A stretch of DNA of 64,000 nucleotides, from contig NC_134420.1 of the NCBI RefSeq assembly GCF_030867145.1, positions 6,251,823-6,315,822 of the forward strand. Direction: 5' to 3'. Shown in pieces: positions 37,501 through 50,738 of the stretch; position 1 is the first letter of the stretch; each line of letters starts with the position of its first letter. Both the position numbers and the translations under genes were made by a program. Source of the DNA: Opisthocomus hoazin (taxonomy: Eukaryota; Chordata; Aves; Opisthocomiformes; Opisthocomidae). The notes under the pieces were generated by a model. That model saw only the letters and a program-made list of their open reading frames with translations, had not been told where the DNA came from and made no database searches.

Positions 37501-40052
37501 GCTAAGAATCTCATTGGTTAATATTTACAAAGGAATTCAATTTTCCATATTAACATCCTTTTCACTGTGAAGCAAATGTGGGAGAGTAGAATGGTAAGAA
37601 TCATTACTTAAGTGAATGGGGGTGGGTATATGTTAATCTCATTAATGATTAAAAGATTTTATTTTCCTCCATCCTAGTACATCAAGAACTTCATCTCAGG
37701 AAAAAAAAAAACAAACATATAAATGGCTGAATCAAGCAAATGTTAATGCAAAACTTTAAAAGGATTTTTCTTCCTATTTAAGAAGAGTTTAAGGGGTTTT
37801 TTTGTTTGTTTATTTATCTAAACATTTATAAAGGAATACAGGTTTCTGTTGTCTATACTCATAGCATCCTCTGAAAGCAAATCATTAAAACTGACCCAGC
37901 TGCTTAGGATCAATAATGCAGTAAAACAATTTTGGTTTCTATTGAGGGCCTCTTGTTAATAATGAGTTGTGTATTTGTCACTGGGAAATGCCTCTGGCAG
38001 GTTTTGACAGGACCTTCCTGATGGTAAGTTTCTCCTATCACAGAAACCACTGTCATAACTGTCATATTGTCCTGATACTGATATTTTCTGCAGAAAGGGC
38101 AGGGTAAATAAACACAGACTTAAAATTTTTCTAAGCTCCAGAGTTTTTAACCTAATTGTGTTCTTTAACAAGAAGTTTTCCCACATTTTTCAGAAAATAC
38201 TGGTCTTTAATAACTAAAAATGCCCAGAAACCAGAATATTTTCATCTGGTGTTAGTTTTTAACAGCAGTTAGGATTTGTGTATTTCATATTAATTCGATA
38301 TTAGTTTGGTTGTCTGATTTGGTTCCTGGTCCATTGCTGAACCACACTTAAGGATTTGTATAATGGCAAAGTTGGACCCTTTGTGTACATGCAAAAAGCA
38401 TCACAAAACAGGTAATATATGTATTAGAATATGCTAGTTCATAGCTGAACCTGAGACATTACCATTAGCTTTCCCAGCAAGACAAGAAATGAGCAGTGCT
38501 AAAATAAGGAACTGTACTTGCAGAAAAGAATAACAATGAGGTGTTTTTTATTTAAAAAAAAAAACGAACAGCAGAAATGAGATTGTAGCATGTAGGATAC
38601 TTTCGTAAACCTAAAAGCCAGCAGAAAAAAATTGCTATGTAGTTCATACCCGCCGATTGGGTGAAGATGAATTCCTAGAATTAAGGAAAAGGTCTAAAAG
38701 AAAGGTCTGCTTTATTAAAGGTCCCCTTTTTATTTTTTGGTAAGAAAAAGGTAATAATCAGCCAGTATTAAGTCTGGAAATGATCAAATTCATATTAACT
38801 CAATTTGTTCTAATGAAAACAGTGAAAACACTGTTCTTAGTTGAAACTACTGCTTCAAGCATCCTCGGATTTCTTGACTGTACAATAGCTTCCCTTAGTT
38901 TGAGAGAAATACATTTGCAACTACATCGAGGAATTATTACTCTCTAATGAATGTACTGGAGTTTTATACTCTGCATGGAGAAAATAAGTCATGAAACAAT
39001 GAAAAATTATTGTTTGTTCTTCTTTCTGTGAAATGCTGATACTCATCAAGTGTTTAGAAAGAGTGTGAAGTTCTGTTAATTGATAACTTATGACCCTTCG
39101 GGGCTGGAATTGTTTTCCTTGCTTTTTGTAGGAAGAGTTGGATCTGATAGTTCTTAGAAAAGGAACAATATGAATCTAGTCTTCCAGACAAAACTTGCAT
39201 ATGATTGACTGTTCAAAACCACCTAAGGGAGTTAGGTGCCTTGCCACGATAGCACGTCAATGGGAACCAGATGCCTAAGGGTCTTAACAACTCTTGAAAA
39301 GTTGTGTATTAACAGAGATGCTTGCCTACAGTTTAGGGGTCCTTGTGTGTCTACTGGAAGCACCTTGTGCAGCTGGCAATAGTCAGGATGGAAATTTTAC
39401 ATGGGAAATTTAACAGTTTATAATCTGGGTGGAAGTTGCCTAAATATGCAGTCCTAGTGGATACACGCTGCGAACTATAGCACAGAAATGATTTGTCCAA
39501 GAGAATAGTTCAGAGCATTTTCATGGGAGTAATCTGAGTAGCTTTTTAATCTCAAGATTAAATTTGCTTTTATTTTCTTGGGTCGTCTTTTCTATCAAAC
39601 AGTGATTTCATTATGAATGACCAGTTAGAATTTTCTGCTGAATGAAGTTAAGAAATAAAATGATGTGGGATAAATCAAAATGTTAGCTTAGACAAATCAG
39701 TATACATTCCTTAATACTATTGATGTAACTTTTAAATGAATATTTTTAAATGAAATTATTTTAATGGTTTAAAAGTTGAAACATTTGTTAAAAAAAAATT
39801 CAAAGAACATTCTAATTCTGTAGTAAATGTTGAGGAAGAAGTGTTACTTTTACCACAATAAATTTTACTCTAAGCAGAGAATTTCTTTGGAAGGTTTGAC
39901 TTTGAGTAAGACGCTTTCCAGCCTTCCACTGAAATATTTTGAACCTTCTCTTATTAGTCTGAATGGGTGTTCACTGGTTTCAACTGCTCTTCCCTAACTT
40001 GATCTATTCAAAGGACTTGGAAAAGAAGAAAGTGTCTTGTCAGTTCCTGTGC
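31569..40052. other. Intergenic between FANCF and GAS2, nothing recognised
   Basis: About 8.5 kb of AT-rich DNA. Only short simple runs (for example CA repeats near 37232) are seen. No exon or clear transposon fragment. Confidence 0.5.
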
Positions 40053-40237
40053 TGTTGTACCGGGTTTGCGTAGCAAGGTTTTGGGACTGGGCAGGCTACA
40101 GGGTGGCCTCTGTGAGGAGCTGCCAGAAGATTCCCCTATGACCGATGGAGCCAGTGCCAGCCGGCTCCAAGACAGACCCACTGTTAGCCAAGGCCGAACG
40201 ATGGTGGTGGCGCCTCTGGGATAACATAATTAAGACG

Positions 40238-40272
40238 ACCACCCCCACACACACACCCCTACACACCCACCC
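40238..40272 (+). repeat. CA-rich simple repeat inside the LTR
   Basis: CCCCCACACACACACCCCTA and CACACCCACCCC. Short and imperfect. Confidence 0.7.
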
Positions 40273-40449
40273 CTGCTTAATGGCATTTACAGCCAGAGAG
40301 AGGAGTGGGAACTCTGCAGACCCCACTGTCAGTGCAGAAGGAGGGGCAGGAGGTGCTCCAGGCACCGGAGCAGAGGTTCCCCTGCAGCCTGTGGAGCAGC
40401 CTATGGTGAGGCAGGCTGTGCCCTTGCAGCCCATGTAGGCCCACGGGGA

Positions 40450-40800
40450 AGCAGAGGCCCACCTGCAGCCCGGGGAGGACCCCACGCTGGAACAGGGGGA
40501 TGCCCGGAGGAGGTTGTGACCCTGTGGAGAGCCCGCACTGGAACAGGCTCCTGGTAGGACCTGTGGACCTATGGAGAGAGGAGCCTGTGCTGGAACACGA
40601 TTACTGGCAGGACTTGTGACCCCGTGGGAGACCCATGCTGGAGCAGTCGGTTCCTGAAGGATTGCACCCAATGGGAAGGACCCATGCTGGAGCTGTTCAT
40701 GAAGAGCTGCACCCCATAGGAATTACTCACGTTGGAGAAGTTTGTGGAGAACTGTGTCCCGTGGGAGGGACCTCATGCTGGAGCAGGGGCGGAGGGTGAG
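40450..40800 (+). repeat. Tandem array of about seven diverged ~48-bp units inside the LTR
   Basis: The core TGCTGGAGCAG (variants ACGCTGGAACAG, GCACTGGAACAG, TGCTGGAACAC, ACGTTGGAGAAG) recurs near 40484, 40535, 40588, 40635, 40684, 40729 and 40775. Spacing is 45-53 bp. Most units also carry an upstream CCCGTGGGA-like word. Confidence 0.75.
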
Positions 40801-42149
40801 GAGTCCTCCCCCTGAGGAGGAAGGAGCAGCAGAGACAACATGTGATGAACAGACTGCAACCCCCAATCCCTGTCCCCCTGTGCCGCTCGGGGGGAGGAGG
40901 TAGAAAAATCAGGAGTGAAGTTAAGCCTGGGAATATGCGAGGGATGGGGGGAAGGGGTTTTAGGATTTGGTTTTGTTTCTCATTATATTAATCTGATATG
41001 ATTGGCAATACATTTAATGAAATTTTCCCCCAAGTCGAGTCTGTTCTGCCTGTGATGGTAATTGGCGAGTGATCTCTCCCTGTCCTTATCTCAGTCACGA
41101 GCCTTCCATTGTATTTTCTCTCCCCTGTCCAGCTGAGGAGGGGAATGAGAGAGCAGCTTTGGCGGGCACCTGGACTCCAGCCACGGTCAACCCACCACAC
41201 TTATTCATGAGATATGTGGCCTGGTTCAGAATTACTCTTTCGCTTGCTGGTGTGGGAAGAACTGTAGGAGAGGAAAACTTGGAAATGTAGAGACTGCCTG
41301 GTAGGATGCAGTGGCTTCTCAGACAGCAGGCTTAGCATGAGTCGATATCCAAATGGAAAATATTTGTTTCTCCTTTTGCTTAGATTATATTGTTTTGTTG
41401 TTTGTTTCTCTGAATATATAATTGTTTCGAATAGCATTTGTTTTTCATGGTTTCCAAGTCCTTTTCTTTTAGAGTTTTTGCAAAGTTTTCACATGGAAAT
41501 GATTTCAACATGTGTATTTAGGCTTCATACTAAACATGGAAAGTTCACATTATACGCAGCACATTGGTTCTAGGTAGTTTGTCCTGCAAGAAGGTATCTT
41601 CTGCTTAACTTGCTACCATGGCTAATGCCTCGCTATCTCAGGTAATCTGAATTAACTAGTTTGGTGGAAAGTAATGACAAAGATATTGGTCTAAAATAAC
41701 AATATGGATGTTATTTCAATTTTTTTTTTTAATTTTTACATGTTGTTTTAATTAGTGAATTGCAAACAGTGACTTCAGTCCTGTTCCGAGTATTCCTCCA
41801 GTTATAATCTTAATGGACATAAACAAAAGTTTAATCCATCAGATTTGGTCATGGATTTCCCATTAAATTTGTCCCCAAAACAATTCAGCGTCCCAGTTCT
41901 TAACAGCTCACAGTATACAAATTACTGCCACGTTCAGCAAAATCCATGGAGTTGTTCTGAATCCCTAGGGAGAGTTTTGCTGAACTCTGCAAAACGGAGA
42001 GTCTTTGTTAGGTTTTATTTTATATTTCAGTGTCTTTTCAAGGAGAGATATTCCAGACTGTTTTTTCCTAAAATTTACACATTGTGCCCTGGCATTATTT
42101 GTACTCGCTCCACTTTCACAGTAGTGTAAATCTCTTGGCTTCATTTTCC

Positions 42150-42692
42150 CCTCTACACTGCCCTAGTGAGGCCCCATCTGCAGTACTGTGTCCAGTTCTG
42201 GGCTCCCACTTCAAGAAAGATGAGGAGCTACTGGAGAGAGTCCAGCAGAGGGCTACAAGGATGGTGAGGGGACTGGAACATCTCTGCTACGAGGAGAGGC
42301 TGAGGGAGCTGGGCTTGTTCAGCCTGAAGAAGAGAAGGCTGCGAGGGGACCTAATATATACTTACAAATATCTGAAGGGTGGGTGTCAGGAGGATGGGGC
42401 CAAGCTCTTTTCAGTAGTGCCCAGTGACAGGACAAGGGGCAATGGGCACAAACTGAAGCACAGGAAGTTCCGTCTGAACATGAGGAAGAATTTCTTCCCT
42501 CTGAGGGTGATGGAGCCCTGGAACAGGCTGCCCAGGGAGGTTGTGGAGCCTCCTTCTCTGGAGGTATTCAAGACCCTCCTGGACAAGGTCCTGTGCAGCC
42601 TGCTGTAGGTGACCCTGCTTCGGCAGGGGGGTTGGACTAGATGACCCACAGAGGTCCCTTCCAACCCCTACCATTCTGTGATTCTGTGATTC
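42150..42692 (+). mobile_element. CR1 LINE, 5'-truncated, mostly open ORF2 tail
   Basis: The plus strand reads the end of CR1 ORF2: [19 protein letters not shown], then [26 protein letters not shown] and WNRLPREVV. It reaches its natural stop at 42606-42608, followed by a short 3' UTR and the terminal repeat ATTCTGTG x2 (42673-42690). One frameshift near 42212 separates this from the preceding [13 protein letters not shown] block. The long open frame suggests a younger insertion than the 25.7-kb copy. Confidence 0.93.
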
Positions 42693-44369
42693 ATTAACAT
42701 TTCTCCTGATTTCCATCTTTATAACATTTCATGAAGAAACAGCTGGTGAACTCAGTTTGATCATACGATATGAAATATGATTGTCTGTTCTACTTTGGCT
42801 ACCATATTTATTATTAGGTTCATACTCTAATAATAAAAACTAGATTAATCAAAATTAGTTACCCTAAAAAAGTAATGATTTTTATCTTTGTCCAGTAAGA
42901 CTTAGTGTATGTTACAGCAGATAATGTGGATCACCAGTTATGCCTTGGTAGATCACTTTATGTTTTTGTTTTCCTTACATTTTTTTTCTTATAGATGAAA
43001 ATTTCACCTGCATAACATAATGGAAATAAAGAGGACCTTATGATGGATTTAAACCCTAGCACTTGCATATACTACGACTGAAGAATGTCAAATCACTGTC
43101 TTTCCCATCTTCTTTTTTGTTGAATGAAGCCTGAGGGCCACAGATAAACAGTGTAGTATTTGGTAGCAAATTCCATATGGAGTTACTAGCATCCAGGTAT
43201 CTCATGCTATCATATCATCCGCATAACTGATCTGAATATTCGGTCTTAGTTATTTGGTCTACTTTGTTCCTAATTCTTCTCACCTACCAGGCCTACAATA
43301 TTTTGCATAAGTGTTTCTTTTTCACATTTGTTGAAGCATTTCTTGATTTAATTATTTTGTGGACTCTGCCTGGACTTGGGACAGAAGAAGAAAAAGCAAT
43401 GTATTAAAGATCACACAGAATGATTTTTAATACTGGAATTCTGATCCTGGTCTTATTTGCAAGCATGGCTATAATGTTCACAAGGTAAAAAAACTAGCTT
43501 AACATCTAGAGCTTTCTCTCCTCATTATTGGTTTTGGGCATCTGGTTTCAAGGTTGGTCTGAAATTTGATCTTACTCAGATTCTCTCAATGCATTTCAGC
43601 AACAGATGTCGTTAATGAAGGGAGCTGGGTAACCGGTCTCACCGTTGTTTGTAATTCAGCCTATGACAGGCACCAGGAGAGCAGAACAGTTTCAGCCAGT
43701 CTCAATTAGGAAAACATGCCCAAGGCATAAGCTATAGCATAAACAGAGATATGTCAGGCTCCTCCCCAGAAGAAAAACAAAAGTGTACACTTCGCAAGGA
43801 TTCTTTGCTTTTATTCTGAACAAGAAACCTGTTGAACAAAACCAGCTCCTTATTTTGATGTTGGTGTGGCTGACGGCATGGATAAAGAATCATTCCCAAT
43901 GAAGAGAAAGATAAACTGGAAAAAGATGATTTGTGGATTGCAGGTGCTGAAGTAACATTTATGCAAATTAATATCCTCCTAAATTAAGAAAGTACAGAAT
44001 TTCAAAAGCATATTTTTGTCTTAAAGAAACATACTAAAAATATAAATGCTAGTCTTTGGTCAGCAAGTAGATATTCCCTTATCATGTTTCAGACTGCGAT
44101 GCTGTGAATTGGGAAGATTCTTCTGAAGGAAACTGCCATTCCACAACATGCCTTTACGTGAAGAATAATGTCACAGAGCCAATTCTGGTATTGAGCAACT
44201 TCTTCACAACAAGAAGAATTCTTGCAAAAGAGGTAATACATCAAAAAAGTAATATTTATCATTTCTGTTGAATCCTCAGCCAGTGACATCAAAATGTTTA
44301 ATAGATTTCTCTTAACTCCCAACCCTCATGAGATATACTTAATTATTATCTTAAAGATTGGAAGTCTGA

Positions 44370-44480
44370 TGCATCTGGAAGATTAAGTAACTTCCCCAAG
44401 ATCACACACAGATTTCTTGTTTTGTTATGACAGCAAGTGATTACTAGAGCCAAGATTATTCCCAAACTGCCTTACTTCCC
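44370..44480 (+). mobile_element. MIR-like SINE fragment
   Basis: GATTAAGTAACTTCCCCAAG followed by ATCACACA matches the MIR core (GTTAAGTAACTTGCCCAAGG type, then TCACACAGC). Downstream AGAGCCAAGATTATTCCCAA is a decayed version of the MIR tail. Confidence 0.6.
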
Positions 44481-44661
44481 CTTCTCTATTAGCAGGTTAC
44501 AAGATATGTGATTTGCAGGATAAGGAAGAAGGAAAGACAGGGAAAGGAAATATGTGCAGAGGACTCTTCTATAAATTAAACTCATAAATCGAGCTCATCT
44601 CTATATAATTCTTGCTGTCCACTAACGTCAGACTACTTTAAAAGAGAAAGTTTTTATGAAT

Positions 44662-44765
44662 ATACCTATTTTACAGATGGGAAAACTGAAATAAAAAGTG
44701 ATTTGAGGAAACTCATACAACAGATAAATTCGCAGGGCTGGGAAAAGGAACTGAGTCTCCCAACC
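44662..44765 (+). mobile_element. Second MIR-like SINE fragment
   Basis: CCTATTTTACAGATGGGAAA followed by ACTGA is a near-exact MIR word. CAGGGCTGGG and GAGTCTCCCAACCCC downstream fit the MIR order. Same orientation as the fragment 180 bp upstream, but a separate copy because it includes the segment just 5' of the core. Confidence 0.6.
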
Positions 44766-47700
44766 CCCATGAGACACAAATAATTTATACTCAGTAAATG
44801 AGCTGGCATTCACCCTGTTTCATTTGGCAATGACGTAGTACAGTGCAGAGGGAATGGTGTTCTTTCCATTAGGAATGCTGCGATGATGCCACTTTAATAG
44901 AAGAATGAGAAGGAATGCTGGACTCAAAGCATTCCCTAAGGTACAGCTTGACTGTTTGAACCGAGCAGTTGGAGGAAAAAAAAACTGGAAAAGAATCGCA
45001 ATGGAAGTAGTATCTCAACAATAGCTTCTGAGGAAAATTAATTTGAAATGTTGATGGAGAAAATGAAGGGTTGAGCAATAAATGCTGAAAATTGCTGTCA
45101 GAAACACCAGGACAAAGGCTGGGAGAAATATGAAGGCAGTGTGGAAAGAAAAATCTAACTCGCAGAAACTTAAGTGAGCACCTAATTTTTGCCCATAAGG
45201 ACTAGCCTCTCTTCCTTTACGTTGCTGTCCAGGCAATGAAGCTCTTGAATTTTGTTGTTACAAAGGCAGGTTTACTACAAATTACACAATTTGTTAGGGT
45301 GCATCTCTTCAAACGGGGTAGATTGTATTATCTGCCTTGTTTTACTTCACGGGCAGAGCAGTGTGAGAGAAGTAGAACTGAACTTGTGAGATAGCCATAG
45401 AATCTGCTGCTTTATGGGGTTTTCATATGGAAACAGGATGATAAAATGGATTGGAGAAGTTGTCCCAGGGACTAGACTAGGGTAGCTCTATGAAATTGCT
45501 GTATTTTCACTAGGTAGCCAGTAGGGAAGGAAGACATATTTGTCTCACGTAAGCCTGTGCAGAGATACCTCTATATGCCACGTATTTGCTTCTGGCTTGA
45601 GTTTAGCGTTTTCATTTAGAGATATTAGATCCCTAGCCAGCCTATTGAAATACAGTGTTCCTCGTTCAGTAGAACATTACAATAACGTCTCTGAGCAGTA
45701 CGGACTGGAGTGGTGTGAGAAATTATCAGTGCAGATGTGATGAAGTTATGAAGACTTTGAGATGAGTCCATAGGACTGTAAGAAGAGATTTAAAGCTGTA
45801 TCTGTAGTTGTCTACAGTTCTCTCAGATTTGGAGTAACTGCTGATAATTTAGATCTTATAAAGTAGATACAAAAAAAAGCATCAATTGAATTCATTAATG
45901 CTAAAGGGAGTTTCACTCTGGGTGACATTAGGGAGAGAATTGGGCCCTGGTTTCCTAGAAATAGAAGCTCAAAAAAATATTTTCGTAGAAAGTCCAAGAA
46001 CAAAGGGAATAAGTTAATGGGAAGTGAAATTGAAGCAAAGAATATTAGTGGTTTGAAAAGAAACCTAGGTATGTGTCAGGAGTAGGAAGGGATTGAAAGG
46101 CAAAGCGAAAAAGAAGGCAGGCAGGACTTTGACCAGCCAAGGAGGAAGCAGGTGGTCAGATGTTACAACTCTGTTAGAACGTTTTCTGTTTAAAATAAAT
46201 TTTTAGTTCTTGAATAATGAATTGGTCGTCTGGTATTCTTGGTCTGGAAGATTTATTACTTTCAAGAAACTGTGACATGTGCATCCGGACTGTTTGCAAA
46301 TTGCCTCCCAAAGCACAGCATTTGTTTGTCAATTCCTATGAAGACTAGTCTGTGTATTTTGAGTCAGTTTCTACATAAGCAGGAGCTGATAAAGTGACTC
46401 CAGAACACTTCTGATACAAGAAGACGATGTTGCTGTGGTAGCTGTTGGCATTCTTAGATCCTCTTTTTCTCATTGGTGTTCTTGCACTGTTGGTAGTTAA
46501 ATTCTGGTGTTTCGGTGTGACCTTAGAGAGCACCTTATTTTAATCACTTGTCCATCCCAAGTAGAAACCAACCACAAAATCTGGGGCTCTTTTTCTAAAT
46601 TATGAGGAACACGAACAGAGATCAAATATGCATTTTCCCACCACTTCATTTACATTTGGTCTAGTTCTGACAGGTGTTTGAGTTAGTTTCTGTTGCTGTA
46701 TTGTCTCCTGAGTCACTCTCAATTGTTTGGTGGAAAGGCTGTGCAGCGTGAGGTATGGTTAGACGACTCAGACCTGTGTGTGAGCATCATTGATTTCACA
46801 CCAAGAAAGGAGGAAGGTGTTATGATGCCTATCCAATCTATCTAGGCATTATCCATGTAGTATCTGAGATCCTTATACTTAAGAAAATAAATAACAGTAA
46901 CAATCTGCCTTGTTAATGTTTAAGGCACTGGTTTGCTTACAGATCATTACGCTTTGTCAAACATAACGTAGACTTTGGCCTCCTAATGACTGTGTCAACC
47001 CCAGTATTTTTCTTGGCAAGTCAGCAGCATGCTCTGTATCCATGAATAAACTATCATGACACTCGGCCAAAAAATAGCTTGCTGTATAAATCAGAATTGT
47101 GGGCACTTCATGCCAGTGGTGCATATTCCATAACGTATGTCCCAGTTACACCTGTACCTTCTGAGCAGTTTATATATTCTGGTGCGCAGTGCGTCACTTC
47201 AAGTATGTGTACTCATGATGACAGAAAACTGTCTGTTATTGGGTCAAATTTCATCCAGGTGTTTTCCCTGACACTGATAAGATTACTCCAGAAGACTAGA
47301 AGTAGGTATGTTTTAGTAAATATGATGCAGAGGAAATTGTTAACTTGTATTTAGGCTCACAATGTTGAAAACTTGTTTTTCTCAGATTATAGTAGTCAGT
47401 TTCAAATTTAAGATTAAAGCCAAAAAATTTCATGAAAATCATAATTATTTTAAGTCACATATGTACTTTCTAGTCACATAAGTATTTCTTGCATAGTAAG
47501 TCTACAAGACGGAAGGGCAAAACATACAACTTTTATGGTGAAGGAATCATTTGCAGCTGTTTATTCGTAGAGCTTAAAATAAGTATTCCACTGCAGGTGT
47601 GATAAAACTTCATTTGATTCCAAAGTCATTGTGTGCGTTGAACTGAATTATCAGAGGATGGAATTAACTTACAGCATGCCTTACTTTCACGATAATTAAA

Positions 47701-50529
47701 ATAGAAAATCAAGCATAACTGCATTAATTTTAAGTTTTAACCATTTATGTTTTTTCCACATATTCTTCAAATTGCCAACACAGGACACATTTTAACTAGG
47801 ATTTATACATTATATTCCAGCTGTTTTAGAAAAAAAAATGTAAAATTAAGAAGTATCTGTACTGGTTAGTGCAATATATTTCAATGAGTTACACAAGGAT
47901 GTATTTATTGATCACAGGCCTGCGAGGCTACTGACTGCTCTGTCTTTTTTAAAAGTCAAGGAAGAAATGGACATTTGTTTGCAAAGTAAGCACTATAATA
48001 TTGGGACAATGCTAGGTCGTTTATGAAACATGTTCTGCACTCGTTGGCTGCTCATTTTCTAGCAAGCTGACTCAAGTATCAGCAGTTTTTATTCACCTCT
48101 GACTCTACATCTTTTGAATTTTAACTTCTGTGGCATATACTGAAAGAAAGAAGAGAACAAAGTAAATGTATTTCTGCTTTCCGAACTCGCTTAATTTTCA
48201 TTTAAATAGTTTAATTGTATAGTCCCTTTAGTGGCAAAAAGCAAGAAGATCAACAGGTATGACATTCTCTACTCAATGTACACTTTATTCATCATTTCTG
48301 TTACTCACCTCAGTTGCTCTCTCCCATATCTGTTCTCTTAGCTGACCAAGGTGTGTCCTGTCTAGTGTTTCTATATGCTTTAAGTGTTGGTATAGAATTG
48401 GGATGCCAGTCATAAATTACAATGTATCCATTATATTTGGTTGACATTATACTGGCCAGTTATAACACTAATTACATACTGAAGCAGGAGTATTTAAGAA
48501 ATATGGAAAATCACCAGGAAAGCGTGATCTAGAGATAGGCCAAAACAGATGCCTGTGTCTCTTCTCTGCCCACCAAGAACTTCAGTCTCCTCCCTACCTT
48601 CTGCCTCTCCTGCTCCCTTTTCTTCTTCCCATTTAGTGACTGCTGCTTCAGCTCCCTGTGCATTTATAACTCTTTGATCTAGGTAATTTTCTCTCCCCGT
48701 TTGTAAGTGACCTGCAGGTTACTTTGTTAAGAAAATCCTGATAACGCCACAGAATGATATAGCATCCACAGGTCACCAGAGATGGTGATTATAGGAGAGT
48801 TTTAGAAAAGGGCTGAGGAATTTAATGGAATAAAATGGGACATTGTGATCATCCTTGCTGACCTCGTGCTCCAGAGTTTCATCTCTAGTTATCTATGCAT
48901 CAAGATTTATAAAGTGCAACCTAGTTAGAGCAAATTTTTCAGGATCTTTAATCCTGAATTTTTGTCCCAAATCATAGAAGGTTTATGACATCTCTAGATA
49001 GAATTTGCAGCATCACAGCCAGCTACGCTCATCTTCTGTCTCTTTTGAGAGTTAATATTCCCTTCCTGCTGCTAAAATTATCTAAATGACAATGTATAGA
49101 ACCATTTTGTCCTAGTCATAGTAATAATTCTGCTCAGGCTTCCTGCACGTGCATATGACTTCCAAACAAGATTTACCTTCCCCAGCCACTGTAAGTCCTC
49201 CCTCTCTCTCTCTTCTGTTTCCTATGTCTGTCTTCAATCATCATTTATTCATATGCCCACTCATCCTCTTATCTGTTTGGAAGTATACTGTACAAAAATA
49301 TTGTCAGAACGTGTAGACACTGGAAGTTGAAAGTGTGGGGAGCTAAGATTGTTTAAGTAGAGGAATAGTGAAGAAAATCATAGCATTTCACAAGAAACCT
49401 TTGTGTATTTCCTGTACAAGGGTAGCAAAGATGTTATTGAAATAACCTTATGTAGGAAATGTGTTTGTATTGTGGCTGTGAAGTTACTGTGTCAAATTTG
49501 AAAGTCAAATTCTAGTGCTTAAATATGAAACAGAAAAGTTGTAGTCTTGTTTGAAGCGTGAATCTCAGTGCATTTGTAACTGGTGTCACTTCTGAAACTT
49601 CCATAGCATTTCTATCATGTACTGTTCGGGTGCATGCTTGGCACTGTGTTCCACTCAGTCTTGCCTGCGTAACATTTGATGTCACCTTCAGTTTTTTGTT
49701 TTGCTTAGCTTTTGTGCTGGGTGTTGCATATTGCTAGTCCTATCAATTCTTTCTAAAGTGATGGTAAGAAACTAATGACTGAAATAGTAAAAGGTAGGAT
49801 GTGTTTCACACAGATAGTGTATCTGTGAATGCATGCTCTTCTACTATCAGCTGATGTTAGATTATTCTTTGGTACACACTGAGCATACCAAGCAGTGCAC
49901 AAACTACGCTGGCTTCAAAATCTTACAGCTGCCTGTTCAGCCCTTCCCACTGGTACGTATGCAAATACACGTAGAAGATTTATTGCCTGAGGTCTGGAAA
50001 AGCCTTAGCTTAACTCCCTGTGTAGAATTGCTCCTAAAGTTAGTGAGAATCTTGTACCTTCAAGAGTACATGTGAACCTTTTACTGGAGACATAACTGCT
50101 GCTTAGGGGGATGTTTTCCAACTTTTCTGTCAGGTGGCAGAACTTTTAAGTATAGAGGACACCTTAACAGAACTAGTCTTCTCATCTCAAGTTGGTTTTT
50201 GTATTGAGGTGACACATAAATTGATTTAAATTGCTGCTCATTATTAAAAAAAAAATCTTCCTCGAGGTCAGATAAAACCTCTGTAAGATAATTAAGTGCA
50301 TGCAAGAATCTACTCATCAGCTCACCATCTGCTGTACCCTAGTACATTTTTAGGAAATTTAAGGGCTTTTTTTTTTCATTTTTTTTCTCTGAACAAGAAA
50401 TTGAATGCGCCAAACAAAAACCATCATGCCCAGGGGCATCCAAATTTTGCTAACCAGAACAAAATAAGCTAATTTAGATCTGTACTGTTACTCACATAGT
50501 ACATGGCTAGAGCTCATCATAGTTAAATA

Positions 50530-50545
50530 CATCAGCATGCTGATG
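50530..50545. repeat. Perfect 16-bp palindrome CATCAGCATGCTGATG
   Basis: All 16 bases are self-complementary. It sits in a stretch (50.4-51.1 kb) that has no recognised repeat and is rich in homeodomain- and bZIP-like words. Confidence 0.8.
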
Positions 50546-50701
50546 AAATGCTCTCATTTAAGTAGCACTCATCGCAGCAGTTAATAGTCCATCAGAACAG
50601 CATAATATGAGTACAGGAATACAACAAATACCAAAAGATGTGTGTATTCTGATTGGCTAGAAATGAGCATCTGCTACTCGGAGAACAGGAATTTGCTTAC
50701 A

Positions 50702-50738
50702 GCGCAATTATTGAGAAATAGCCCATCATTAATTGTGC
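50702..50738. promoter_or_regulatory. Inverted C/EBP- and homeodomain-like arms, candidate non-coding regulatory element
   Basis: GCGCAATTA (50702-50710) and TAATTGTGC (50730-50738) form a 9-bp inverted repeat with one mismatch around 19 nt. Each arm joins a TTGYGCAA-like bZIP half-site to an ATTA core. Function is inference only. Confidence 0.25.

Larger units (their letters stand above)
40053..41199 (+). mobile_element. Avian ERV solo LTR (ERVL-like), near complete
   Basis: A 1.15-kb element starts at TGTTGTACC / GGGTTTGCGTAGCAAGG and ends GTCAACCCACCACA, with TG...CA termini. I know this sequence as a repeated avian LTR; assignment to the ERV-L class is from memory. It includes CTCCCCTGTCCAGCTGAGGA near the 3' end, a CA-rich stretch (40243-40270) and a tandem array in the middle. 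The usual poly(A) hexamer appears altered (GGCAATACATTTA near 41004-41016). No internal retroviral genes lie on either side, so it is a solo LTR. I did not find a convincing target-site duplication. The 191-codon frame on its minus strand is an artefact of the internal repeats. Confidence 0.8.

Noticed and set aside
40096-40671. 191-codon minus-strand frame
   Set aside because: Lies antisense in the LTR. Its repeated Ser/Pro/Gly/Cys phrases come from the 48-bp tandem units.
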